Shown here: in pieces, positions 56,606 through 64,000 of the stretch
Position numbering within the stretch: the first letter of the stretch is position 1
Layout: each line of letters begins with the position of its first letter
Assembly (NCBI GenBank): GCA_020637635.1
Contig: JACKKB010000009.1
Location: 103,495 to 167,494, forward strand
Direction: 5' to 3'
DNA from: Albidovulum sp.
GTDB taxonomy: Bacteria > Pseudomonadota > Alphaproteobacteria > Rhodobacterales > Rhodobacteraceae
DNA length: 64,000 bases
Translations under genes and position numbers: made by a program
Notes under the pieces: generated by a model
The model's database searches: none
What the model was told of the DNA's origin: nothing
The model's input: only the letters and a program-made list of their open reading frames with translations

Positions 56606-57699
56606 CGCATCGCTTTCTGGCTCAGCGCCTCGACCATGGCGACGAGGCCTTCGGTTGCATCGGGTCTGCCGCAGCCCAGTGCCGCAGCGGCCATGGCCCT
56701 GGCAGTTTCGGGATTGCCGAGGATCGCGGCGACATGACCCGAGAGCGTGGCGGGGTCAAGCCCGCTTTCGCCGACCACGATGGCGGCGCCGGCCTCGGCC
56801 AGGGCGCGGGCATTGGCGCTCTGGTGGTCGGCCGTCGCGGCGGCGAAGGGAATGAGGATCGCCGGGCGGCCGACGACGGCGATATCGGCGACCGAGGAGG
56901 CGCCGGCGCGCGAGATGACAAGCTGCGCCTCGGCCAGGCGTCGCGGCACATCCTCGAAGAAGGGCAGCACTTCGGCCGCGATCCCGGCCGCGGCATAGGC
57001 GGCGGTCACGCGCGCCAGATCCTCGGGTCGCGCCTGATGGGCGACGTGCAGTCGGGCCTTCAGCGCCGGCGCGAGCGCGGCGAGCGCCGCCGGCACGATA
57101 TCGGAGAGCACCCGGGCGCCTTGCGAACCACCGATGACGAGAAGGCTCGTCCGGGCGTCGCCCGGCGGGATGTAGGGCGCGCCGGCCCGCGCGAGAACCG
57201 CCGCCCGCACCGGGTTGCCGATCGCGGTGCCTGCGACGCCCGCCGGCAGCTCCGTCGGCCAGGTGCCGCAGGCCACCGCATCGACGCGCGGCGCGAAGAG
57301 CCGGTTCACCCGACCAAGGACCCCGTTCTGTTCGTGGATCATCCGCGGCAGCTTCAGCCAGGTCGCGGCGGCGAGCGCCGGGATCGTCGGATAGCCGCCG
57401 AAACCCACGACAACGGCCGGCGGATCGGTCCGCAAGGCGGCGATCGCGGCGCGAACTCCGGCGGCGATGCGGAACGGCACGCCGGCCTTCGCCAGCAGCC
57501 CGCCGCGCGCGAAGGTGGCGGCGGCGACCTCCTCGATGCGCACCGCCGCGGGAAAGGCGCCGGTATAGCGCGCGCCCCGCGCATCGGTCGAGAGCGTGAC
57601 CCGCCAGCCCTTCGCCAGCATCGCCTCGGCCAGCGCCTGGGCCGGAAACATGTGCCCGCCGGTGCCGCCGGCCGCGATGAGCAGGAGCGGCCGGGCCAT
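56602..57699 (-). CDS. murG: Undecaprenyldiphospho-muramoylpentapeptide beta-N-acetylglucosaminyltransferase
   Basis: The protein has 365 residues. The donor/lipid-binding loop [19 protein letters not shown] (8-26) and [19 protein letters not shown] are diagnostic, as are [13 protein letters not shown] and [15 protein letters not shown]. The C-terminal half has [13 protein letters not shown] and the [10 protein letters not shown] motif. MurG transfers GlcNAc to lipid I, making lipid II at the inner membrane's cytoplasmic face. Start and stop interlock with ftsW and murC. Confidence 0.96.
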   Translation of the reverse strand: MARPLLLIAAGGTGGHMFPAQALAEAMLAKGWRVTLSTDARGARYTGAFPAAVRIEEVAAATFARGGLLAKAGVPFRIAAGVRAAIAALRTDPPAVVVGFGGYPTIPALAAATWLKLPRMIHEQNGVLGRVNRLFAPRVDAVACGTWPTELPAGVAGTAIGNPVRAAVLARAGAPYIPPGDARTSLLVIGGSQGARVLSDIVPAALAALAPALKARLHVAHQARPEDLARVTAAYAAAGIAAEVLPFFEDVPRRLAEAQLVISRAGASSVADIAVVGRPAILIPFAAATADHQSANARALAEAGAAIVVGESGLDPATLSGHVAAILGNPETARAMAAAALGCGRPDATEGLVAMVEALSQKAMR

Positions 57700-58865
57700 C
57701 AGCGCCGCCGCTTGATCAGGATATCCTCGATGCGCCCCTGCGGCCGCGCCCGGGTGAGTGACAGGAGCATGCCGACGGCGATGCCGCTCGCTATGATCGA
57801 GGAACCGCCGTAGGAGACGAAGGGCAGCGTCATCCCCTTGGCCGGCAGCAGCCGCACCGCGACACCCATGTTAATGAGCGCCTGCACCGCGAAGATGCAG
57901 GCAAGCCCGGTGCCGGCGAGCCGCGTGAAGGGATCGCGTTCGCGCATCAGCCGGCCGAGCGACCGCAACGCGATGACCGAGAAGAGCGCGATCACCACGA
58001 GCACGAGGACGAGGCCGTATTCCTCGGCCGCCACGGCAATGATGAAGTCGGTATGGGCATCGGGCAGCGACCATTTCACCTGCCCCTCGCCGACACCGAC
58101 ACCGAGAAAGCCGCCCTCCTGGATCGCGTTCGTGGCATAGCCGATCTGGGTGCGCGGATCGATGTCGGCGCTGAGGAAGCCGTCGATGCGCCGCGCGAAG
58201 TGGTCCGACGCGCCGTAGGCCATGATCCCGCCGGCCCCGGCGAGTGCCACGACGACGCTCAGGAGCAGCATCGGCGCCCCGGCCACGAAATACATCATCC
58301 CCCAGGCGAAGAGGATCAGGCAGGCCTGGCCGAAATCCGGCTGGAAGGCGAGCAGGAGCACGATCGTCGCGGCGAGGAGAAAGCTGTAGAGCCGCCCGGG
58401 CGGCCCGTTGATCTCGCCGCTCGCCGCCATCAGCCATGCCGCGACGATGACGAAGCCCGGCTTGAGGAATTCGGAGGGCTGGAACGAACCGAAGCCGAGC
58501 GAATACCAGCGCACGGCGCCCTTGCCGAAATCGGTGCCGAAGACGGGCAGAAGCGCCAGCGCGACAAAGGCGGCGACAAAGCCGATGACGCCGGCCCGTC
58601 GCACCGCGCCCGGCGACAGCATCGACAGCACCAGCATGACGCAAAGCCCGACGGCGCCGAAGACCGCCTGCCGGGTGACATAGTAGAAGGGTTCGAGCCC
58701 GTTCTTCTCGGCAAGCGGCACCGAGGCCGCGAGCCCGAGCAGAAGCCCGATGCCGAAAAGCGCGAAGACCGCGCCGAGCGTCCAGCGGTCGACCGTGCGC
58801 CACCAACGCGGAAGCACGGGCTCGCCCGCCCGCGCGGGCACGCTGCCGTAGACCATCTCAGTCAT
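57699..58865 (-). CDS. ftsW: Peptidoglycan glycosyltransferase/division protein FtsW (SEDS)
   Basis: The protein has 388 residues with about ten membrane helices. SEDS blocks are clear: [31 protein letters not shown], and [29 protein letters not shown], then [25 protein letters not shown]. FtsW polymerises septal glycan from lipid II with its class B PBP. It is the first gene of this minus-strand block in the window; the 253-bp divergent spacer to the MFS gene should hold its promoter. Confidence 0.95.
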   Translation of the reverse strand: MTEMVYGSVPARAGEPVLPRWWRTVDRWTLGAVFALFGIGLLLGLAASVPLAEKNGLEPFYYVTRQAVFGAVGLCVMLVLSMLSPGAVRRAGVIGFVAAFVALALLPVFGTDFGKGAVRWYSLGFGSFQPSEFLKPGFVIVAAWLMAASGEINGPPGRLYSFLLAATIVLLLAFQPDFGQACLILFAWGMMYFVAGAPMLLLSVVVALAGAGGIMAYGASDHFARRIDGFLSADIDPRTQIGYATNAIQEGGFLGVGVGEGQVKWSLPDAHTDFIIAVAAEEYGLVLVLVVIALFSVIALRSLGRLMRERDPFTRLAGTGLACIFAVQALINMGVAVRLLPAKGMTLPFVSYGGSSIIASGIAVGMLLSLTRARPQGRIEDILIKRRR

Positions 58866-59118
58866 GGGATACCGCCTTCACTGCCTCGAACCGCCCGTTT
58901 GCCGGGTCTGCGGGAAATCTTACCCCGGATCGCCGGCAGGTGCTAGGGAAAGATCGTCCGGAGGTCGGCGGGCGGCAGCCCCCTGCCCTGGCCGGAGCGG
59001 CCCGCGCAGCGCCGAAAAACCGCGGCCGCGTCGTTTTCGGGATGGGCAATCGCCGGAGGGTTTGTCATTCATTGGGCACGCCGCGCCACCGCCGCGCCAT
59101 CCAGCCCCTCAAGACGCC

Positions 59119-60402
59119 ATGCGCCTGCTCGTTTCCTTCGCCGCCCTCTTCCTGTCGGTCATCCTTCTGCAGCTGGGCAGCGGCGGTGTCGTGCCGCTCG
59201 ACGCGCTCTCGGGCGCCGCGATCGGATTTTCCAAGTCCGAGATCGGCATGCTCGGCTCGGCGCATTTCCTCGGCTTCTTCATCGGCTGCTGGTGGGCACC
59301 GCGGCTGATGGGCGCGGTTGGCCATTCGCGTTCCTTCGCGGCCTTCACCGCGGCCGGCACCATCGGCCTCATCGCCCATATGATGATCGTGGACCCGGTT
59401 GCCTGGGCGATCTTGCGGATGCTCTCGGGCCTCTGCGTCGCGGGCTGCTATACCGTCATCGAAGCCTGGCTGAACGCCAAGGTCACGAACGAGACGCGCG
59501 GCCGCACGATGGGCGTCTACCGTGTCGTCGACATCTCCGGTTCGCTTGCCGCGCAACTGGTGATCGGCGTGCTCTCGCCTGCGGTCTATTTCTCCTACAA
59601 CCTGCTTGCGCTTCTGTGTTGCGCGGCGCTGCTGCCGATCACGGTCAGCCGCGTCACCGAGCCGGAGATGCCCGAGGCGCCCCGGCTGCGCCCCGGCCTT
59701 GCCTGGGGCCGCTCGCCGCTCGCCGCCGTGGGCGTCGTCGTTTCCGGCGTGACCGGCGCGGCCTTCCGCATGGTCGGCCCGGTCTACGGGATCGACGTCG
59801 GCCTCGGCCCGGACAGCATCGCGCTCTTCCTCTCGGCCTATGTTCTGGGCGGCGGCGTCGCGCAGTTCCCGCTCGGCTGGCTCGCCGACAAGTTCGACCG
59901 CCGCCACGTGCTGGTCGGCCTCTCCGTCGCGGCGACACTCGCCTGCGGCGCGACGATCATGATGCCGGGGCTCGGGCCGAGGGCGATCTATGCCGGTGCC
60001 TTCCTCTTCGGCCTTGCCACGATCCCGATCTACTCGGTCTCCGCCGCCCATGCCCACGATTTCGCCGACACCGCAGAGCGGGTGGAGCTTTCGGCCGCCC
60101 TGATGTTCCTCTACGCGGTCGGCGCCATCGCCTCGCCGCTCGTGGCCTCGCGCCTGATCGAGGCCTTCGGCGCCTCGGCGATGTTCGCCTTCATCGCCGC
60201 GACGCATGTCGCGCTGCTGCTCTTTGGCCTCTTGCGGATGCGCGCGCGGCCCGCCCCCGCGGCGCGCACGCCCTATGTCTACACGCCGCGCACCTCGTTC
60301 ATCTCCGGGCGCCTCTTCCGTCGCGCCCGCGACGGCAGCCGCGACGGCGGCCCCGACGGCGGCCCCGACGGCGGCCCCGACGGCAGCCGCGACGCGGGCT
60401 AG
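59119..60402 (+). CDS. MFS transporter
   Basis: The protein has 427 residues from ATG 59119, with about twelve membrane helices. Helix 1 starts VSFAALFLSVILLQLGSGG; MFS-type loops include WWAPRLMGAVGHSRSF and LGWLADKFDRRHVLVGLS, the latter resembling the DxxGRR-like motif. The C-terminal tail (about 390-427) is hydrophilic and ends in a 4-residue repeat (DGSR-DGGP-DGGP-DGGP-DGSR) encoded by 12-bp repeats. The substrate is unknown. It is divergent from ftsW and 84 bases upstream of metG. Confidence 0.85.
   Translation: MRLLVSFAALFLSVILLQLGSGGVVPLDALSGAAIGFSKSEIGMLGSAHFLGFFIGCWWAPRLMGAVGHSRSFAAFTAAGTIGLIAHMMIVDPVAWAILRMLSGLCVAGCYTVIEAWLNAKVTNETRGRTMGVYRVVDISGSLAAQLVIGVLSPAVYFSYNLLALLCCAALLPITVSRVTEPEMPEAPRLRPGLAWGRSPLAAVGVVVSGVTGAAFRMVGPVYGIDVGLGPDSIALFLSAYVLGGGVAQFPLGWLADKFDRRHVLVGLSVAATLACGATIMMPGLGPRAIYAGAFLFGLATIPIYSVSAAHAHDFADTAERVELSAALMFLYAVGAIASPLVASRLIEAFGASAMFAFIAATHVALLLFGLLRMRARPAPAARTPYVYTPRTSFISGRLFRRARDGSRDGGPDGGPDGGPDGSRDAG
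60331..60390 (+). repeat. Five 12-bp coding repeats at the 3' end of the MFS gene
   Basis: Units start at 60331, 60343, 60355, 60367 and 60379: gacggcagccgc, three exact gacggcggcccc, then gacggcagccgc. They are in frame, so copy-number change would only lengthen or shorten the cytoplasmic tail by four residues. Confidence 0.9.
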
Positions 60403-60486
60403 GCCGCGAAGGCCGGCCCGCCAAAGCCTCTGGCCCTCTCGCCGCCAAGGCGATACATCAGCGCGGAACAGTGGAAAGGCGCGGAT

Positions 60487-62205
60487 ATGGCCCGGATTCT
60501 CATCACCTCGGCGATCCCCTACATCAATGGCATCAAGCATCTCGGCAACCTCGTCGGATCGCAGCTGCCCGCCGATCTCTATGCCCGCTACATGCGCGCG
60601 CGCGGCCATGAGGTCATGTTCATCTGCGCCACCGACGAACATGGCACTCCGGCAGAGCTCGCCGCGGCCAGGGCCGGCATGCCGGTCGGGGACTACTGCG
60701 CCCAGATGCATGAGGTGCAGGCGAACCTTGCCGCCGGCTTCCGCCTGTCCTTCGATCATTTCGGCCGCTCCTCCTCCGGTCGCAACCGGAAACTCACCCA
60801 GCATCTGGCGCGCCGGCTCGGCGAGAACGGCTTCATCGAGGAACGCGCCGAGAAACAGGTCTTCTCGGTCGCCGACAACCGCTTCCTGCCCGACCGCTAT
60901 ATCGAGGGCACCTGCCCCAACTGCGGCTATGACAAGGCCCGCGGCGACCAGTGCGAGAACTGCACCAAGCAGCTCGACCCGACCGACCTGATCAATCCGC
61001 GTTCGGCCATTTCCGGCTCGACCGAGCTTGAGGTCCGCGAGACCAAGCATCTCCACCTGAAACAGAAATCCCTCAAGGGCGAGCTTGCGGACTGGATCGA
61101 TTCAAAGACCGACTGGCCGATCCTCACCACCTCGATCGCGAAGAAATGGCTGAACGACGGCGAGGGGCTGCAGGACCGCGGCATCACCCGCGATCTGGCC
61201 TGGGGCGTGCCGGTGCAGTTCGAAGGCGCACCCTGGTCGGGAATGGAGGGCAAGGTCTTCTACGTCTGGTTCGACGCGCCGATCGAATACATCGCCGCCA
61301 CCGCCGAATGGGCCGATGACTGCGAAGAGCCGGACAGTGCCTGGGAACGCTGGTGGCGCACCGACAAGGGCGCCGATGATGTGCGATATGTGCAGTTCAT
61401 GGGCAAGGACAACGTGCCCTTCCACACGCTGAGCTTCCCCGCCACGATCATGGGCTCGCGCGAGCCGTGGAAGCTCGTCGACTACATCAAGTCGTTCAAC
61501 TACCTGAACTATGACGGCGGTCAGTTCTCGACCAGCCAGGGCCGCGGCGTCTTCATGGACCAGGCGCTCTCGATCCTGCCCGCCGACTACTGGCGCTGGT
61601 GGCTGCTCAGCCACGCACCCGAAAGTGCCGACAGCGAGTTCACCTGGGAGAACTTCCAGATCTCGGTGAACAAGGATCTTGCCGACGTGCTCGGCAACTT
61701 CGTCAGCCGGATCACCAAGTTCTGCCGCTCGAAATACGGCGAGGAGGTTCCGGCCGGCGGCCAGACGGGCGAACGCGCGGCCGCGCTGATCGAGGAACTC
61801 GAGGCCCGCGTGCGCGTCTACGAGGGCCACATGGAGGCGATGGAGATCCGCAAGGCGGCGACCGAACTGCGTGCGATCTGGGTCGCCGGCAACGAATACC
61901 TTCAGGCCGCCGCCCCCTGGACGGTGGTCAAGGAAGACCCCGCGCGCGCCGCCGCCATGGTGCGGCTCGGCCTCAACCTCATCCGCCTCTACGCGATCCT
62001 CTCGGAGCCCTTCATTCCCGATGCCGCGGCCAAGATGCTGCACGCGATGAAGACCGACGACCGGGCCTGGCCGGGGCCGGTCGCCGAGGCGCTGAAGGCG
62101 CTCAAACCCGGCCACGCCTTCGAGACGCCCGAGGTTCTCTTCGCCAAGATCACCGACGAGGACCGCGAAGCCTGGCAGAAGAAGTTCTCGGGCACCCGCG
62201 GCTAG
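60487..62205 (+). CDS. metG: Methionyl-tRNA synthetase
   Basis: The protein has 572 residues. The class I HIGH-type motif is HLGN at H18 in [17 protein letters not shown]; a zinc knuckle [17 protein letters not shown] lies in the connective domain; the KMSKS equivalent is FSTSQ (347-351) in [17 protein letters not shown]. The anticodon-binding helical domain ends at about 570, with no C-terminal dimerisation domain. It charges tRNA(Met). Its stop codon overlaps that of the convergent RTX gene. Confidence 0.96.
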   Translation: MARILITSAIPYINGIKHLGNLVGSQLPADLYARYMRARGHEVMFICATDEHGTPAELAAARAGMPVGDYCAQMHEVQANLAAGFRLSFDHFGRSSSGRNRKLTQHLARRLGENGFIEERAEKQVFSVADNRFLPDRYIEGTCPNCGYDKARGDQCENCTKQLDPTDLINPRSAISGSTELEVRETKHLHLKQKSLKGELADWIDSKTDWPILTTSIAKKWLNDGEGLQDRGITRDLAWGVPVQFEGAPWSGMEGKVFYVWFDAPIEYIAATAEWADDCEEPDSAWERWWRTDKGADDVRYVQFMGKDNVPFHTLSFPATIMGSREPWKLVDYIKSFNYLNYDGGQFSTSQGRGVFMDQALSILPADYWRWWLLSHAPESADSEFTWENFQISVNKDLADVLGNFVSRITKFCRSKYGEEVPAGGQTGERAAALIEELEARVRVYEGHMEAMEIRKAATELRAIWVAGNEYLQAAAPWTVVKEDPARAAAMVRLGLNLIRLYAILSEPFIPDAAAKMLHAMKTDDRAWPGPVAEALKALKPGHAFETPEVLFAKITDEDREAWQKKFSGTRG

Positions 62206-63677
62206 CCGAAGAGAAAATCGCCGGCATCGAGCGTCGCCGCATCGACGCCGTGCAGAAGCACGCTCGCATGCGCGAACTCGACCAGCGTGTCGAGCCCCTG
62301 CGCGGTGATCGTGAGCCCTGCGAAACCGGCGGCCCCCGAAGCGATCCGGATCAGGTCCACCCCATCCTCGAAGTCGGTGACCACGTCGTCGCCCGACCTT
62401 GCGTCGAAGACGAAGACATCGGCTCCGTGCCCGCCGGTCATGAGATCGCCGCCGCGCCCGCCGGTCAGGCTGTCGGCGCCGTCCGAGCCGAGAAGCGTAT
62501 CGCGCCCGCCGCCCCCGTCGAGGATGTTGCCATCGCCGCCGATGGCCGTGAGGCTGTCGTTGCCCGAACGTCCGTAGAGCTCGCTGAACGCAGTGGCCGC
62601 ACCGTTGCCGCTCACCGTGGCGATCATCTGGTCGTTGCCGGACCCACCGTCGAGCAGGTTGTGGGCGGTGCCGGTAGCGGCGGCGGCGCTTGCCTTCCTC
62701 GCGTCCGCGAGCGCCGTCAGCATGTCGTCACCCGCCCCGCCGAAGAGCTGGTTGCGGGCCTCGACCGCGAGGCCTGCCGAGAACGCTCTGGTCGTGGCAG
62801 TCAGCACGTCACGCCCGCTCGCACCCTCAAGCAGAACATGGGCAGTTGCCCCACCCAGCGCTTGTGCGTCACAGGTGGCGGTCAGCGCGTCGTCGCCGGC
62901 GCCACCATAAAGTTTGGAAACGAAATCGTTCGAGTAGCTCAGACCGCCCCCGTCCATCTGAGATATCAGCGTGTCGTTGCCGGCGCCCCCGCGCAACGTG
63001 TTTTCGCTTGGCGTATCCGGACCGTTCGAGCGTGTGTAGGTACGGGCGAAGAGGTAGTCGTCGCCCGCACCGCCCCAGATGAGATTCCGCGCGAACAGGC
63101 CGGAGTCCTCCGAGACCGATGCGGTGGCTTCGATATGGTCGTTGCCTGCGCCGCCAGTGATTTCGTTGATCGCAATCTCGCGGTAACTGAACGACGGGCC
63201 GCCTTGCGCATAGGCGGTAATCGTGTCGTCACCGGCGCCACCATCAATCATGTTGCGGACGGTGGTGCCTTGCAAAGCAACGGCTAGCGACACGGTGGAC
63301 ACGTCAATGACATCGGCGCCCGATCCTCCGGACACCGCCACACGGAAGTCCGCGTCGCTGACGGTCCGAACGCTCACATCGACCGTCAGCACGTCGTTTC
63401 CGGCGCCACCGAGCAAGGTCGCGTCGAAATCGTAGGGTGGCAGGTAGTAGGGCGGCAGCGGGTTGCTGTAGTCCTCACTCACCACCAGCCCGAGCACATC
63501 ATCCCCGCTGCCGCCGTCCAGAACCGAATGGTTGAACCCGCTTGCCAGCGTGTCGTCGCCGCCACGGCCGATCAGCGCCTGGCTCTCTGCCGTGGCCGTC
63601 AGCAGATCGCCATGCGGGCTTCCGTGGAACGGGGCGAGCCCCCATGCCTGAACCTGCGCGCGCGAAGCTGATTTCAT
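62202..63677 (-). CDS. RTX calcium-binding repeat protein
   Basis: The protein has 491 residues from ATG 63677, with a G-rich site four bases upstream; ATG 63698 would add seven residues. There is no Sec signal. About 15 or more GGxGxDxL-type repeats run through the protein (for example [55 protein letters not shown]). The C-terminal 90 residues ([21 protein letters not shown] and onward, ending DAGDFLFG) look like a type I secretion signal. No enzymatic domain is recognised, so it may be a structural or surface protein. Secretion genes are not in the window. Confidence 0.85.
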   Translation of the reverse strand: MKSASRAQVQAWGLAPFHGSPHGDLLTATAESQALIGRGGDDTLASGFNHSVLDGGSGDDVLGLVVSEDYSNPLPPYYLPPYDFDATLLGGAGNDVLTVDVSVRTVSDADFRVAVSGGSGADVIDVSTVSLAVALQGTTVRNMIDGGAGDDTITAYAQGGPSFSYREIAINEITGGAGNDHIEATASVSEDSGLFARNLIWGGAGDDYLFARTYTRSNGPDTPSENTLRGGAGNDTLISQMDGGGLSYSNDFVSKLYGGAGDDALTATCDAQALGGATAHVLLEGASGRDVLTATTRAFSAGLAVEARNQLFGGAGDDMLTALADARKASAAAATGTAHNLLDGGSGNDQMIATVSGNGAATAFSELYGRSGNDSLTAIGGDGNILDGGGGRDTLLGSDGADSLTGGRGGDLMTGGHGADVFVFDARSGDDVVTDFEDGVDLIRIASGAAGFAGLTITAQGLDTLVEFAHASVLLHGVDAATLDAGDFLFG

Positions 63678-64000
63678 GATACCCCCTTGCGGAGACATGC
63701 TCCGGCACCCTTGCCCGGGCGACCGTAAGATCGCCCGGGCCCGACCGAACTCTAACGCGCGACGCAGCGAAGGTCACGGCACGAGTTTCCACCCACCGAA
63801 GACTGGCGGAGCCTTCGACCCGCCCCTTCCCGGTCCCGTCGCGTTGCCGATCAGGCGCGCGACGATCCCGCCGCAGGCCTGAAACCTTCCTCGACATGGG
63901 GGGGCTTGCGGAGGCTGTTCAAGCGCGAACTGACGCAGGGCATCGCGGCCGGCCGATGCCCCGGATGCCCCTCGACATCGCCTCCCGAGAGCACGGGCCC
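63678..64000. other. 323-bp end region without a recognised gene
   Basis: It contains the leader of the RTX gene with a strong inverted repeat (63713-63740). An open plus-strand frame starts at 63895 and runs off the window, but its translation matches nothing I recognise. No tRNA or mobile element is seen. Confidence 0.5.
63713..63740. repeat. Perfect 10-bp inverted repeat in the RTX gene leader
   Basis: GCCCGGGCGA (63713-63720 plus 63721-63722) and TCGCCCGGGC (63731-63740) pair exactly around an eight-base loop. It sits 36 bases upstream of the RTX start. It lacks a T-run, so it is more likely a leader hairpin or operator than a terminator. Confidence 0.6.

Noticed and set aside
61522..61539. 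metG KMSKS motif reading FSTSQ as a sign of a defective enzyme
   Set aside because: FSTSx variants of KMSKS are usual in bacterial methionyl-tRNA synthetases, and the rest of the protein is intact.
63895..64000. Plus-strand open frame running off the window end
   Set aside because: Too short, no ribosome site, and no recognisable protein sequence.
1..64000. tRNA genes, insertion sequences, CRISPR arrays or prophage
   Set aside because: Intergenic gaps were read for TpsiC-like motifs, transposase genes, spaced direct repeats and phage genes; none was found.

Overview
The window is a high-GC stretch of an alphaproteobacterial chromosome. It most likely comes from the Rhodobacteraceae/Paracoccaceae. 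The evidence is gene content and order: a division and cell-wall block (ftsW-murG-murC-two DUF2484 genes-murB-ddl-ftsQ-ftsA-ftsZ) followed by lpxC-bamD-recN, aerobic cobaltochelatase genes cobS/cobT, a full-length proton-translocating transhydrogenase PntA/PntB, malate synthase G, and RTX/Hint-type secreted proteins. No rRNA, tRNA, CRISPR array, insertion sequence or prophage was recognised. This is an inference from protein families; no database search was run.

Layout. 1-10424 is an amine/amino-acid catabolic and uptake region. It holds the 3' end of a class III aminotransferase, a PuuB-like FAD oxidase, an oppositely oriented DAO-family FAD oxidase coupled to an ArgE-like M20 deacetylase, and divergently a complete five-gene oligopeptide/dipeptide-type ABC importer (ATPase, ATPase, binding protein, two permeases). 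10428-16148 holds a DUF3422 membrane protein, a decayed dienelactone hydrolase, pntAB and a small membrane methyltransferase. 16149-23306 holds kynureninase, a large RTX-Hint protein with a near-identical internal duplication, a class I amidotransferase-type hydrolase and malate synthase G. 23531-34585 holds aminopeptidase N, a lytic transglycosylase lipoprotein, gatB, a histone-deacetylase-family amidohydrolase, several small conserved or hypothetical genes, a J-domain protein, a di-haem peroxidase and an exported MsrB.

34882-44488 holds cobS, a small exported protein of unknown function sandwiched between cobS and cobT, aminopeptidase P, a CLC channel/antiporter with a C-terminal CBS-like region, and a coupled trio (membrane-anchored unknown, FAD D-2-hydroxyacid dehydrogenase, NTF2-like protein). 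44548-58865 is the minus-strand envelope block: recN, bamD, lpxC, a strong terminator, then ftsZ back to ftsW. 59119-64000 holds an MFS transporter, metG and a second RTX protein convergent with metG, with overlapping stop codons.

How the genes work together. The left arm could import peptides or modified amino acids/opine-like amines and deacylate, oxidise or transaminate them. The malate synthase and the transhydrogenase (NADPH supply) would support growth on such C2/amine substrates. The right arm makes peptidoglycan precursors and the divisome, with lipid A (lpxC) and outer-membrane assembly (bamD) immediately downstream. Most genes are ordinary housekeeping. The less explained items are the exported protein inside cobS/cobT, the coupled trio at 42157-44488, the two DUF2484 paralogues inside the cell-wall operon, the modular duplication in the RTX protein, and several short-period tandem repeats and hairpins in intergenic or leader positions.
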